47,236 nucleotides of DNA. It comes from an uncultured Halieaceae bacterium. Lineage in GTDB: Bacteria > Pseudomonadota > Gammaproteobacteria > Pseudomonadales > Halieaceae. The DNA is taken from contig CAJWEV010000013.1 of NCBI GenBank assembly GCA_913031575.1, positions 1-47,236 of the forward strand, read 5' to 3'. Under the pieces are notes generated by a model. It saw nothing but the letters and a program-made list of their open reading frames with translations. It did no database searches and had not been told where the DNA came from. Shown piece after piece: positions 26,039-34,309 of this stretch. The position numbers and the translations under genes are program-made. Each line of letters opens with the position of its first letter. Within the stretch, counting starts at the first letter, position 1.

Positions 26039-27250
26039 ATGGACCTGTCATACGGTAGTGAGTACGACGCGTTTCGCGAGGAAGTGAGGTCGTTCATTCG
26101 TTCCCATAAGCACAAGCAGCCAAAACCGGGTGATGGCATCAAGAGCCAAGGCATGCGTGATTGGCAAAGTCTTCTCATCGAGCATGGCTACCACAGCCGA
26201 ACGATCGCTAGCGAGTACGGTGGTTATGGCGGGGAGCCCGACATTATCAAGTCGCGCATCATTGCAGAGGAATTTGGCGCTGAGCGGGTGCATCGCGGCT
26301 TTAATGGCCAGGGTGTCACTATGCTTACCCCAGTCCTGCTGGAGATGGGTACTGAGGAGCAGAAAAAGGCCTTTGTCGAACCCACCATCAAAGCCGAGAT
26401 GATTTGGTGTCAGGGCTACTCGGAACCGGGTGCTGGCAGTGACTTGGCAAGTCTCACGACGAAGGCGGAGCTCGATGGTGACGAGTGGGTGATTAACGGT
26501 CAGAAGATTTGGACCAGCACCGCGCACCACGCGGACTGGATTTTCTGTCTTGTTCGAACCGAACCCGATGCACCGAAGCACTTGGGCATTTCATTTCTAC
26601 TCTTCCGAATGGACACCCCTGGTATTGAAATTAGGCCGCTGGTGGATATGACGGGAGATGCTAACTTCAATGAAGTCTTCTTCACCGATGTGCGGGTGCC
26701 TAAGCACCAGATAGTTGGTCAGCGCGGTCAGGGATGGCAGGTGGCAAATGCCATCCTCGGGCACGAGCGTGGTTCACTGGCTACACCCGATGCGGCGATG
26801 AATCGACTCAATGGTGTAAAGCGACTTATGCGCGAGGAAAGCATCAATGGCGAGCCCATTATGTCTAATCCGGTGTTTCGCGACCGCCTTATGAAGCTCG
26901 AGGGCCGCGTGCTCGCGATGCAATACAACGATATGCGCTTGCTGTCTGCCAAGATTAATAAGAATCAGGACGTCCGCCTCGCCGGCATGATTGTGAAACT
27001 CATAGGCACAGAGCTTCGCCATGAAATTGAATGCTTGGGCATCGATGTTATGGGTGAAATTGGTCTGAGTTACGGTGACAACCCTCACGTGCGTGGCCAC
27101 GGAAGCTGGCAGTATCAGTACATGTTCTACCTTGGGCTGATCATCGGCGGCGGGACGTCGCAAATTCAGAAAAACATCATCAGTGAACGCGGCTTGGGCA
27201 TGCCCAAAGAACCCAAGATTCCGACAGCAAAATCAGTCAAGGAGGCCTGA
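26039..27250 (+). CDS. Acyl-CoA dehydrogenase family protein, first of a pair
   Basis: The protein is 403 residues from the ATG at 26039, which has AGAGG upstream; an earlier in-frame ATG at 25976 has no family-like residues after it. Family signatures are WCQGYSEPGAGSDLASL (123-139), VINGQKIWTS (151-160) and the FAD/substrate stretch GQGWQVANAILGHERG. The usual catalytic Glu of the C-terminal Y-E-G-T-S-E-I-Q motif is replaced (GGGTSQIQ). The base may instead be Glu243 in GHERG, where isovaleryl- and long-chain enzymes keep theirs; this is an inference. It ends one base before the second dehydrogenase, so a two-subunit enzyme is likely. It would desaturate a CoA ester, passing electrons to ETF. 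Confidence 0.88.
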   Translation: MDLSYGSEYDAFREEVRSFIRSHKHKQPKPGDGIKSQGMRDWQSLLIEHGYHSRTIASEYGGYGGEPDIIKSRIIAEEFGAERVHRGFNGQGVTMLTPVLLEMGTEEQKKAFVEPTIKAEMIWCQGYSEPGAGSDLASLTTKAELDGDEWVINGQKIWTSTAHHADWIFCLVRTEPDAPKHLGISFLLFRMDTPGIEIRPLVDMTGDANFNEVFFTDVRVPKHQIVGQRGQGWQVANAILGHERGSLATPDAAMNRLNGVKRLMREESINGEPIMSNPVFRDRLMKLEGRVLAMQYNDMRLLSAKINKNQDVRLAGMIVKLIGTELRHEIECLGIDVMGEIGLSYGDNPHVRGHGSWQYQYMFYLGLIIGGGTSQIQKNIISERGLGMPKEPKIPTAKSVKEA

Positions 27251-27251
27251 G

Positions 27252-28304
27252 ATGGAGTTTGGACTATCACAGGACCAATTAATGTTCGGCGATAGCGTCC
27301 GTAAGTTTCTTGCCTCGGAAGTGCCTCTAGACACAGTACGACAGCTCGCTGCAGGTGAGGCTGATGATTCATCAGTCTGGCAGGGGCTGGCGGACATGGG
27401 GCTTGCGGGGCTGATTATCCCCGAGGCCCACGGTGGTGCCCAGCTGGGCATGCTGGACGCTGTAGCAATCGCCGAGGCTTTAGGCTACGCCGCTTGCCCG
27501 GGCCCGTTTTTAAGCACGGCGATCATGTCGGCTTATCTCTTGAACGCGGCTGGAGCCACTGACCCCCTGGCGCGCATGGCCTCAGGTGACTATCGGGTCG
27601 GTATCGCCTTCAGCGACGTCATCGGCTCGCGAAAAGGGGAAGTTACCGAGGCTGATTCCAAGTTGACAGGTCAGTCGCTATTCGCGCTCGACGCGACTGC
27701 CGATGCCTATCTCATTGGGTTGTCTGATGGGCGCGTCTTTATGATCGAGGCCTCTGAAGTAACGAGGTCGTCGCTGTCGACCATTGATGTCACGCAAAGT
27801 GTTTGTGAGCTGTCCTTTCATCAGTCCCCGGCCTGTCTTGTATCGAGTAGCCCAGAGCTTGTATGGCAGACGATCTATCGAGGGCGCGCTATACAAGCTG
27901 CCGACACCTTGGGCGCCGCGCAATACATGTTGGATCAGGCCGTGGCTTACTCACTTGATCGTAAGCAGTTCAACCGGGTGATTGGGTCGTTCCAAGCGGT
28001 GAAACACATGTGTGCCGAAATGGCATCACAACTCGAGCCTTGCCGCGCCTTTGCATGGTATGCGGGGCATGCATTTGACGAGTCGACAGACGATGCGGCA
28101 CTTACCGCTTGTCACGCGAAGGCACATCTGGCGGAAGTGGGACAGTTTGTTGCGAAAACCAGCACCGAGGTACATGGCGGTATGGGCTTTACTGACCTGG
28201 TTGGCCTGCACTACTGGTTCAAGCGGATAGGCTTTAACCGGCAGCTACTGGGTTCGCCTGAAGCCGTCAGGCACGAGGCCGCTCAGCTAGAGGGGCTGTG
28301 CTAG
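27252..28304 (+). CDS. Acyl-CoA dehydrogenase family protein, second of a pair
   Basis: The protein is 350 residues from the ATG at 27252, placed by the strong AAGGAGG at 27239-27245. It starts MEFGLSQDQLMFGDSVRKFL, normal for the family. GLAGLIIPEAHGGAQLGMLD is the N-terminal domain. HGGMGFTDLVGLHYWFKRIG is the C-terminal helix region, with the G-G-M-G-F turn. The central beta domain is short and diverged, lacking a clear T-E-P-x-A-G-S-D segment. That is typical of the smaller partner in two-gene dehydrogenases such as the steroid side-chain enzymes. The one-base gap to the preceding gene implies coupled translation. The substrate is unknown. Confidence 0.88.
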   Translation: MEFGLSQDQLMFGDSVRKFLASEVPLDTVRQLAAGEADDSSVWQGLADMGLAGLIIPEAHGGAQLGMLDAVAIAEALGYAACPGPFLSTAIMSAYLLNAAGATDPLARMASGDYRVGIAFSDVIGSRKGEVTEADSKLTGQSLFALDATADAYLIGLSDGRVFMIEASEVTRSSLSTIDVTQSVCELSFHQSPACLVSSSPELVWQTIYRGRAIQAADTLGAAQYMLDQAVAYSLDRKQFNRVIGSFQAVKHMCAEMASQLEPCRAFAWYAGHAFDESTDDAALTACHAKAHLAEVGQFVAKTSTEVHGGMGFTDLVGLHYWFKRIGFNRQLLGSPEAVRHEAAQLEGLC

Positions 28305-28351
28305 GAGCCATCGGTACTAGTTGAAGCTTAATAATAAAAAACGGACGTTGT

Positions 28352-29950
28352 ATGAGTATCAAACGTGTTGTCGTCACTGTCTTCCTTTCGGGACTGGCTG
28401 CTTGCAGTAACGAGACGCCTGATCATGACATGAAGGCAGGCGTATCGCTGTCTCTTGCTCAGGGAGAGGTGAGAGGTATTCCCTCACCGTATGATGACGA
28501 AATTACGGTCTACCGAGGCCTTCCTTACGCCGCGGCCCCGATCGATGATTTGCGGTGGCAACCACCACAGGCCGCCGCAGGCTGGGACGGCGTTCGTGTT
28601 GCGGACACCTTTGCAGACAGCTGCTTTCAGCTCCGCCACACCTCAAATTTTGTCTGGCGACGGGAGGACTTTCCGGTTTCCGAGGACTGTCTTTATCTCA
28701 ACGTATGGGCCCCGGACAATGCAAAAGACCTGCCGGTCATGGTGTGGTTTCACGGTGGTGCGCACACCAGCGGGCAAGGACATTCACTCATTTTTGACGG
28801 TACGTCTTTGGCCCAGCAAGGAGTTGTGGTCGTAACGGTGAATTATCGACTGGGCCCCTTTGGGTTTCTCGCGCACCCGTGGCTGAGCGAGGGGTCCGAG
28901 TCGGGCGCTTCCGGAAACTACGGACTGATGGATAAGATCGCTGCGTTGGGCTGGGTCAGAGATAACGCGCTTGCGATGGGTGGTGATCCCAATAACGTCA
29001 CTATTTTTGGTCAGTCTGCCGGTTCGCAAAGCGTCTGCTCGCTCATGGTGTCTCCCGCGGCCCAAGGCCTATTTCATAAGGCTATTGGTCAATCCGCGGC
29101 CTGCGTCAATCCGCTCTCGGTTGACGATGCCAACGGCCATCTACGCGGTTCGGCACTGGTTGAATCGCTGGGTGCAGATTCACTTGAGGCATTGCAAGTA
29201 GCTGACGCTGATGCCTTGCTGTCGGCGATGGTCGACTCAGACTGGGAGGCAGGTAGTCGCATTGTGATCGATGGTGATGTCTTGAGGGAGTGGCCGAGTC
29301 AAACCTACGCTAAGGGTCTTCAGTCCAAAATCCCGTTGATGCTCGGATTCCTGGACAACGAGGGTGAGCAGTTGTTTCCCGTTGATGACTCTGTCACGCA
29401 AGCCGGGCTCGACGGGTTTCTTAGTTACGTGGCAGGCGATTTGGCTGAGGAGCTCAAGGGCGAATACGACGCCGAGAACCTCAGACCAGGTCAGCTTCAG
29501 CATGCGGTATCGACCGATATTTTCATGGCCTTTGGCATGCAGCGATGGGCTGAGTACCACGCGCTTGCCGGGCAATCCACGTACCTCTACTTCATGGACC
29601 ACGTGCCACCTGCGTTTCATCTCTACATGCCGGAGCAGCCTTATCTGTCGCTAGAGGACGGCTCGCGAAGCGGTGGCGCCTACCATTCGGGTGATTTAGC
29701 GTTGGTGTTTGGATCGCTAGACAAGGTGGGGTACGACTGGACCGACGAGGACAAGTTGGTCTCTGCGCAGATGGTTACGCATTGGACAAATTTTGCTAAA
29801 ACAGGCAATCCAAACCTATCCGGTGAGGATGCATGGACACCATTTGATGATGAGCGCTTGAGTACACGTGTCATTAACTCGGAGCCCACCACCGTTGACG
29901 GTGTGAGAAAACGTATTTTAGAGATATTAGCGAGTCGTCGGCCTCTTTAA
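28352..29950 (+). CDS. Carboxylesterase family lipoprotein (type B esterase), second copy
   Basis: The 532-residue protein has a short lipoprotein signal with lipobox LAAC (Cys18). Type B esterase motifs are GLPYAAAPIDDLRW, EDCLYLNVWAP, VWFHGGAHTSGQG (oxyanion hole), the nucleophile Ser222 in IFGQSAGSQ, and the His in AYHSGDLALVFG. It differs clearly from the esterase at 22087 (G-Q-S-A-G against G-E-S-A-G), so it is not a recent duplicate. It lies 47 bp after the acyl-CoA dehydrogenase pair and before an exported amidase on the same strand. Together these suggest breakdown of external esters and amides feeding acyl-CoA oxidation; the substrate is not readable. Confidence 0.9.
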   Translation: MSIKRVVVTVFLSGLAACSNETPDHDMKAGVSLSLAQGEVRGIPSPYDDEITVYRGLPYAAAPIDDLRWQPPQAAAGWDGVRVADTFADSCFQLRHTSNFVWRREDFPVSEDCLYLNVWAPDNAKDLPVMVWFHGGAHTSGQGHSLIFDGTSLAQQGVVVVTVNYRLGPFGFLAHPWLSEGSESGASGNYGLMDKIAALGWVRDNALAMGGDPNNVTIFGQSAGSQSVCSLMVSPAAQGLFHKAIGQSAACVNPLSVDDANGHLRGSALVESLGADSLEALQVADADALLSAMVDSDWEAGSRIVIDGDVLREWPSQTYAKGLQSKIPLMLGFLDNEGEQLFPVDDSVTQAGLDGFLSYVAGDLAEELKGEYDAENLRPGQLQHAVSTDIFMAFGMQRWAEYHALAGQSTYLYFMDHVPPAFHLYMPEQPYLSLEDGSRSGGAYHSGDLALVFGSLDKVGYDWTDEDKLVSAQMVTHWTNFAKTGNPNLSGEDAWTPFDDERLSTRVINSEPTTVDGVRKRILEILASRRPL

Positions 29951-30018
29951 TGTGACTCTTTCAATGTGAGTTCGAGGCAAGCGCGAGTGACGACAGAGTT
30001 AAGGAAGGAGCCCCCTAT

Positions 30019-31608
30019 ATGAGCCACAGCAGAAAATCTTCCCTCGTAGTAATTGTGTTATCCGCCGTCATGAGTCTTCAGGTTTGGGCCCACAATCATG
30101 TGGGTGAGAAGCCTACGAAAGACCCGGTCAATGTGGTGGCAATGACCCTGCCGGAAATTGTTAGCGGGCTGAAGACGGGTCAATTTAGTTCCCAGGATCT
30201 GACTCGCGCCTACCTTCAGCGCATAGAGACCATTGACCGCGCGGGGCCCACGCTCAACGCCATCATTTCCCTCAACGCCAGTGCGATGAAACTCGCAAAG
30301 AAAAGCGATATGCGGCGCGCGCAAGGCAAGGCAAAAAGTCCGCTGGATGGTGTGCCTTTTTTGCTCAAAGATAACATTGAGTCGAAAGACCTGATGGCAA
30401 CGACGGCAGGGTCGACGGCGCTCATCGACAACGTCACAGGTCGGGACAGTCCACTGGTGGCGCGCCTTCGTGATTCTGGTGCCATTATTTTGGGTAAGGC
30501 CAATCTGAGTCAGTGGGCGAACTTTCGCTCATCGCACTCGGTATCGGGTTGGTCAGCCGTGGGTGGACTCGTAAAAAATCCGCATGTGCTCGATCGGCAA
30601 GCCTGCGGTTCAAGCTCAGGCTCTGCCGCCGCGACTGCAGCAAGCCTTGCCGCCGGTACGGTAGGGACGGAGACCAATGGCTCGATCATTTGTCCTTCGC
30701 AGGTGAATGGGGTGGTGGGTCTCAAGCCCACGCACGGTCTTTTGCCGATTGACCATATCGTCCCCATTGCTGCTACGCAGGACACGGCGGGGCCCATTAC
30801 AAAATCGGTAGCGGGCGCTGCTCTCATGCTCGACGGTATGACCGGCTGGCAGAATGACTACACTGGGTCATTGGACGCCAGTGTGATCGATGGATTACGG
30901 GTAGGTGTGCTTGATTTTTCTCGCAATGACAGTCCGCGCCTCAACGCGTTGCTTGATGCCGCGATCGACCGTATGGAGGCGGCTGGCGCTACGATTGTTC
31001 GTATTGAGAGCAATGACATACCGCCCGAGTTCTGGAGTGCGTCTCGCCTGGTCCTGGGCTCAGAATTTAAAGTATTCCTTGATGCCTATCTCAGTGGATC
31101 GCCAGCCGATATTCCCGTCCGAAGTCTGGCTGACCTGGTTACGTTTAATAATGAGAATGCCGATGTTGAGCAGGCGATCTTTGGACAGGACATTCTAGAG
31201 TCATCACTCGAAGCGCCCGCAATGGATAGCGATGCTTATCAGGACGCATTAGCGCTGATCCGCAAGACGACTCGCGATGATGGCATTGACGCTTTGCTTC
31301 GCGATCATGATGTTCAGGTCCTGATGGGGCCCAGTGGTCCGGTGTCGCCGCGAGCCGACGTCGTCAATGGCGATGTTTGGCCGGCTTGGGCGGGTGCCGG
31401 CTCTATGGCCGCCATCAGCGGCTATCCCAACCTGACGGTACCCATGGGTACCATCGCTGGTGTACCCGTTGGCGTCTCGTTCATGAGTGGCCGCAATGCA
31501 GATGCGTTGCTGTTGTCCGTGGGGCTGGGATTCGAAAAGACGGGCTCTGGATCTCCAGTGCCTCAATTCAAGCCTTCGGTTAATGCAGAGGATATGCGGG
31601 CGCTATAA
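30019..31608 (+). CDS. Exported amidase (amidase-signature family)
   Basis: The 529-residue protein has an N-terminal signal peptide (residues 8-24, cleavage near VWA). The amidase-signature Ser-Ser-Lys set is present: Lys117 in DGVPFLLKDNIE, the cis-Ser in CGSSSGSAAATA (about 198-200), and the nucleophile Ser222 in TETNGSIICPSQ. VVGLKPTHGLLP follows, as usual. Many relatives are periplasmic amidases or 6-aminohexanoate-cyclic-dimer-type hydrolases; the target amide is unknown. The start at 30019 has AAGGAAGGAG upstream. A strong hairpin terminator lies 23 bp after the stop, closing the transcription unit that begins upstream. Confidence 0.9.
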   Translation: MSHSRKSSLVVIVLSAVMSLQVWAHNHVGEKPTKDPVNVVAMTLPEIVSGLKTGQFSSQDLTRAYLQRIETIDRAGPTLNAIISLNASAMKLAKKSDMRRAQGKAKSPLDGVPFLLKDNIESKDLMATTAGSTALIDNVTGRDSPLVARLRDSGAIILGKANLSQWANFRSSHSVSGWSAVGGLVKNPHVLDRQACGSSSGSAAATAASLAAGTVGTETNGSIICPSQVNGVVGLKPTHGLLPIDHIVPIAATQDTAGPITKSVAGAALMLDGMTGWQNDYTGSLDASVIDGLRVGVLDFSRNDSPRLNALLDAAIDRMEAAGATIVRIESNDIPPEFWSASRLVLGSEFKVFLDAYLSGSPADIPVRSLADLVTFNNENADVEQAIFGQDILESSLEAPAMDSDAYQDALALIRKTTRDDGIDALLRDHDVQVLMGPSGPVSPRADVVNGDVWPAWAGAGSMAAISGYPNLTVPMGTIAGVPVGVSFMSGRNADALLLSVGLGFEKTGSGSPVPQFKPSVNAEDMRAL

Positions 31609-31630
31609 AAGGCCGAGCTTAAAAAGTACC

Positions 31631-31653
31631 GGCCGCCTTCGGGCGGCTTTTTT
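31631..31653 (+). terminator. Rho-independent terminator after the amidase gene
   Basis: GCCGCC (31632-31637) pairs with GGCGGC (31642-31647) across a TTCG tetraloop, followed by six T (31648-31653). This is a compact, strong terminator. It ends the amidase unit and separates it from the crotonase gene that follows. Confidence 0.93.
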
Positions 31654-31746
31654 ATGCCTGAAAAGCGACTACGCTTACACCATGTGCCAGAATGGCGGTG
31701 TTCCGTCATAAAAAAACAAATAGGAAAGACCAGGAGGAGACGTGTT

Positions 31747-32592
31747 ATGAGCTACGAGTGTTTCGAGTTAACGCTGTCAGAGGGCATTGCCCACATTCGC
31801 TTCAATCGCCCTGAAAAAGCTAATTCGATGATTCCATCGTTCTGGACCGAGTTGCCAACTGTTGTTAACGAGTTATCGCGTGACGCATCAGCACGAGTGA
31901 TTGTTCTGTCGGCTGAAGGGCGTCACTTCTCCTCGGGTATGGACATATCGGTCTTCACCGAGGGCGGTCTTGATGGACCAGCGAGCGGTAGTCGCTTCGT
32001 TCGCGCTGAGGCTTTCCGCCACCACTGCATGGCGTTGCAGGATGCGTTCACCTGTCTTGAAGAAGCCCGCATGCCCGTTCTAGTGGCAATACAAGGTGCG
32101 GCTGTCGGCGGTGCAATGGACCTCATTACGGCTTGTGACTGTCGGTACGCCACCCGTGATGCGTTCTTCTCGGTACATGAGACCGCGATCGGCATGACAG
32201 CCGATGTGGGCACCTACCCACGATTGGTTAAGCTCATCCCCGAGGGTTGGGCGAGGCAGATGTCCTATACCGCAGAGCGGGTGAGTGCCGATAAGGCGCG
32301 AGACATTGGATTGGTCAACGAAGTGTATGACTCGGCTGAGGAAATGTTAGAGGCGGTCATGAACATTGCGCGTCAAATTGCCGCACATGCACCACTTGCC
32401 GTATCTGGCGCTAAGCGCATGGTGAATTACGCGCGCGATCACAGCACGGCCGACGGTCTTGACTACATTGCGACATGGAACGCCTCAATGCTGGATGGTG
32501 AGGCTATTCGAAATACCTTTGTGGCGCAGTCTAAAGGCGAAAAGCCTGAATACGAGGACTTACTGGCGGTCAAAAAAGCAGCCGGTGAGTGA
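31747..32592 (+). CDS. Crotonase-family protein, probable delta3,5-delta2,4-dienoyl-CoA isomerase
   Basis: The protein is 281 residues from the ATG at 31747, which has AGGAG about 7 nt upstream; the open frame extends further back but without family sequence and across the terminator region. FSSGMDISVF (61-70) and GAAVGGAMDLITACDCRYA (118-136) are the two oxyanion-hole regions. The three acidic residues that define the dienoyl-CoA isomerase (Asp176, Glu196, Asp204 in the rat enzyme) have matches with identical spacing: Asp125, Glu145 in VHETAIG and Asp153 in TADVG. It would move double bonds in CoA esters of odd-position unsaturated fatty acids during beta-oxidation. It overlaps the dipeptidase start by 8 bp. 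Confidence 0.88.
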   Translation: MSYECFELTLSEGIAHIRFNRPEKANSMIPSFWTELPTVVNELSRDASARVIVLSAEGRHFSSGMDISVFTEGGLDGPASGSRFVRAEAFRHHCMALQDAFTCLEEARMPVLVAIQGAAVGGAMDLITACDCRYATRDAFFSVHETAIGMTADVGTYPRLVKLIPEGWARQMSYTAERVSADKARDIGLVNEVYDSAEEMLEAVMNIARQIAAHAPLAVSGAKRMVNYARDHSTADGLDYIATWNASMLDGEAIRNTFVAQSKGEKPEYEDLLAVKKAAGE

Positions 32593-33904
32593 TCTCTGGT
32601 CAACCGGCCAAGCGCGCCTGAGAGACTGTTTGGGGACGATTGCTTGGTCGTGCTCAATAGTCTTCGCGGCGTCGGCTGGTGCCATCGATGGGCAGTCGTG
32701 GGATAAAGCAGACGCAAACCTCCTTGCAGACGCACGGGCGATTCATCAGCGTGTTCTTACCTTTGACGCCCACGCCGACATTGAAATCCCAGGCAAACCC
32801 TCGATGTATGTGGGTGCCGATGGTTTATCAAAAGTCGCTATCGAGAAAATGCAGCAAGGGAACTTAGATGCGGTCGCAATGGCCGTGGCTGTCGGTCCGC
32901 TGCCCCGAAACCAGGAGGGCTTTGCTGAAGCGCGGCGCATTGCTGATGAGAAACTCGCCGCAGCGGTCGCACTGACGGAGAATCCAGATCAGCCCGTTCA
33001 GTTGGTTACCAGTAGTGACGCATTAGTTGCTGCGGTGGGTAATGGTCAGCGGGCTATCGTATTGAGCCTTCAGAATGCGCTGATCTTTGGTGATGCTGTG
33101 GCTGTCATCGATGACTTTTATGCTCAAGGGGTTCGGATTTTTGCGCTAACTCACATGGGGCACAACGAGTTTGCAGACTCATCGCGACCGCTCTTTGACG
33201 CTGAGACGGGCATGCGAGAGGCACCGTCTGAGCACGGGGGGCTGTCGGCGAAGGGCAGGGCTGCCGTCCAACGCTTTAATGAACTCGGTGCCGTTATCGA
33301 TATTTCACAACTATCGACCGAGGCCGCACTTGAAGTGATCAGTTTGTCGCAAGCCCCCGTTGTTGCTAGCCATTCGAACGCTCGGGCGTTAACCAACGTC
33401 AGTCGAAATTTGAGCGATGCGGAAGTTAGGAGGTTAGCGCAACGCGGCGGTGTTATTCACGTAGCACCATTTGCGGGCTACTTGTTTGATTCGCAAAATC
33501 CCGACATTGATGCAAGTATCCGTGCGCTGAGACGAAAAGCCGGAATCGACGAAGATTATCTTTATCCTTTTGAGCTTTACTGGGAAATCGACGATGCGTC
33601 CGTAAAAACGGAATTTCTCGCCGGTGTTCGAGGCTTATTGGGGCCCATTTCGCTGGATACAATGCTGGATCATATTGACCATATCGTAGCGCTGGTGGGT
33701 GCAGACCACGTCGGTATTGGGACGGATTTCAATCACGGCAGCGGCATACCGGGATACGTCGATGCGAGTGACTCGCTGAATGTCACTCTGGGCTTGTTGC
33801 AACGCGGGTATTCCGAGTCCCAGATCAGGAAAATTTGGGGAGGTAACTTTCTGCGAGTGTGGCGTGAGGTAGAGCGCAGGGGTTTGGGCTCTACGTCACA
33901 GTAA
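32585..33904 (+). CDS. Membrane dipeptidase (peptidase family M19)
   Basis: The protein is 440 residues from the GTG at 32585, which overlaps the crotonase stop by 8 bp. The open frame continues upstream inside the crotonase gene, but only this start gives a sensible exported N-terminus (hydrophobic residues 15-33, ending AASAGA). M19 zinc motifs are visible: the HxD pair in TFDAHADIE (His63, Asp65), FALTHMGHNEFADS, VVASHSNARALTNV and DHVGIGTDFNHGSG. The family hydrolyses dipeptides, including D-amino-acid forms and some cyclic peptides, in the periplasm or at the membrane. Coupling to a fatty-acid isomerase gene is odd and may only reflect compact packing. Confidence 0.87.
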   Translation: MSDLWSTGQARLRDCLGTIAWSCSIVFAASAGAIDGQSWDKADANLLADARAIHQRVLTFDAHADIEIPGKPSMYVGADGLSKVAIEKMQQGNLDAVAMAVAVGPLPRNQEGFAEARRIADEKLAAAVALTENPDQPVQLVTSSDALVAAVGNGQRAIVLSLQNALIFGDAVAVIDDFYAQGVRIFALTHMGHNEFADSSRPLFDAETGMREAPSEHGGLSAKGRAAVQRFNELGAVIDISQLSTEAALEVISLSQAPVVASHSNARALTNVSRNLSDAEVRRLAQRGGVIHVAPFAGYLFDSQNPDIDASIRALRRKAGIDEDYLYPFELYWEIDDASVKTEFLAGVRGLLGPISLDTMLDHIDHIVALVGADHVGIGTDFNHGSGIPGYVDASDSLNVTLGLLQRGYSESQIRKIWGGNFLRVWREVERRGLGSTSQ

Positions 33905-33965
33905 CTTCCAAAGCTTCCTCGCATTTCTCGTCACACCCGTTCAGTGCACTTCTTCATCGTAAGTC

Positions 33966-33984
33966 TCCATGAAACTTTCATGGA
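33966..33984. promoter_or_regulatory. Perfect palindrome, candidate operator upstream of the receptor
   Basis: TCCATGAAACTTTCATGGA has 9-bp arms around a single central C. It lies about 82 bp upstream of the -10 element at 34067. The symmetry suits a dimeric regulator; which one is unknown. Confidence 0.5.
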
Positions 33985-34043
33985 CTGATAACGGTGCAAG
34001 CATCAGAAGTCGTCGCTTTCGGGCAATCACAAGTGTCACAGTT

Positions 34044-34072
34044 GTAGCAATGTGCGTGGCTAACCGTATAAT
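34044..34072 (+). promoter_or_regulatory. Sigma70-like promoter candidate for the TonB-dependent receptor
   Basis: A perfect TATAAT is at 34067-34072. The -35 region is poor: GTAGCA at 34044-34049 gives 17-bp spacing and TTGTAG at 34042 gives 19 bp. The weak -35 would fit activator dependence. Transcription from here would give a leader of about 230 nt. Confidence 0.45.
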
Positions 34073-34309
34073 GCGGCCACTTTGTACAAATTGAGTGCCA
34101 TGCCTTTTGGCTTTGCTCTCGTTTGGTGCAATTTTTGAGTCGAATACAGCTCCGATAGTTAGGCATTTTCTCCACAAATAATCTAGCTACCTGTGAGCCA
34201 TCAGTTTTGTGTATTTGGCATCTAATGTGCTTGGCATCCGTACAACTCTAAAACGATGTATCCGATCTCGAGTCGGACCCATTTTTTATTCAGAAAAGGA
34301 CCTATTCCG

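Larger units (their letters stand above)
33905..34309. other. Long intergenic leader before the second TonB-dependent receptor
   Basis: This 405-bp gap holds no convincing gene; the small frames on the minus strand have no ribosome site or recognisable sequence. It contains a 19-bp palindrome at 33966-33984, a near-consensus -10 element at 34067-34072, and then about 230 bp before the preferred GTG start of the receptor. That implies a long 5' untranslated leader unless another promoter lies closer. I see no rho-independent terminator after the dipeptidase and no known riboswitch fold. Confidence 0.6.
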
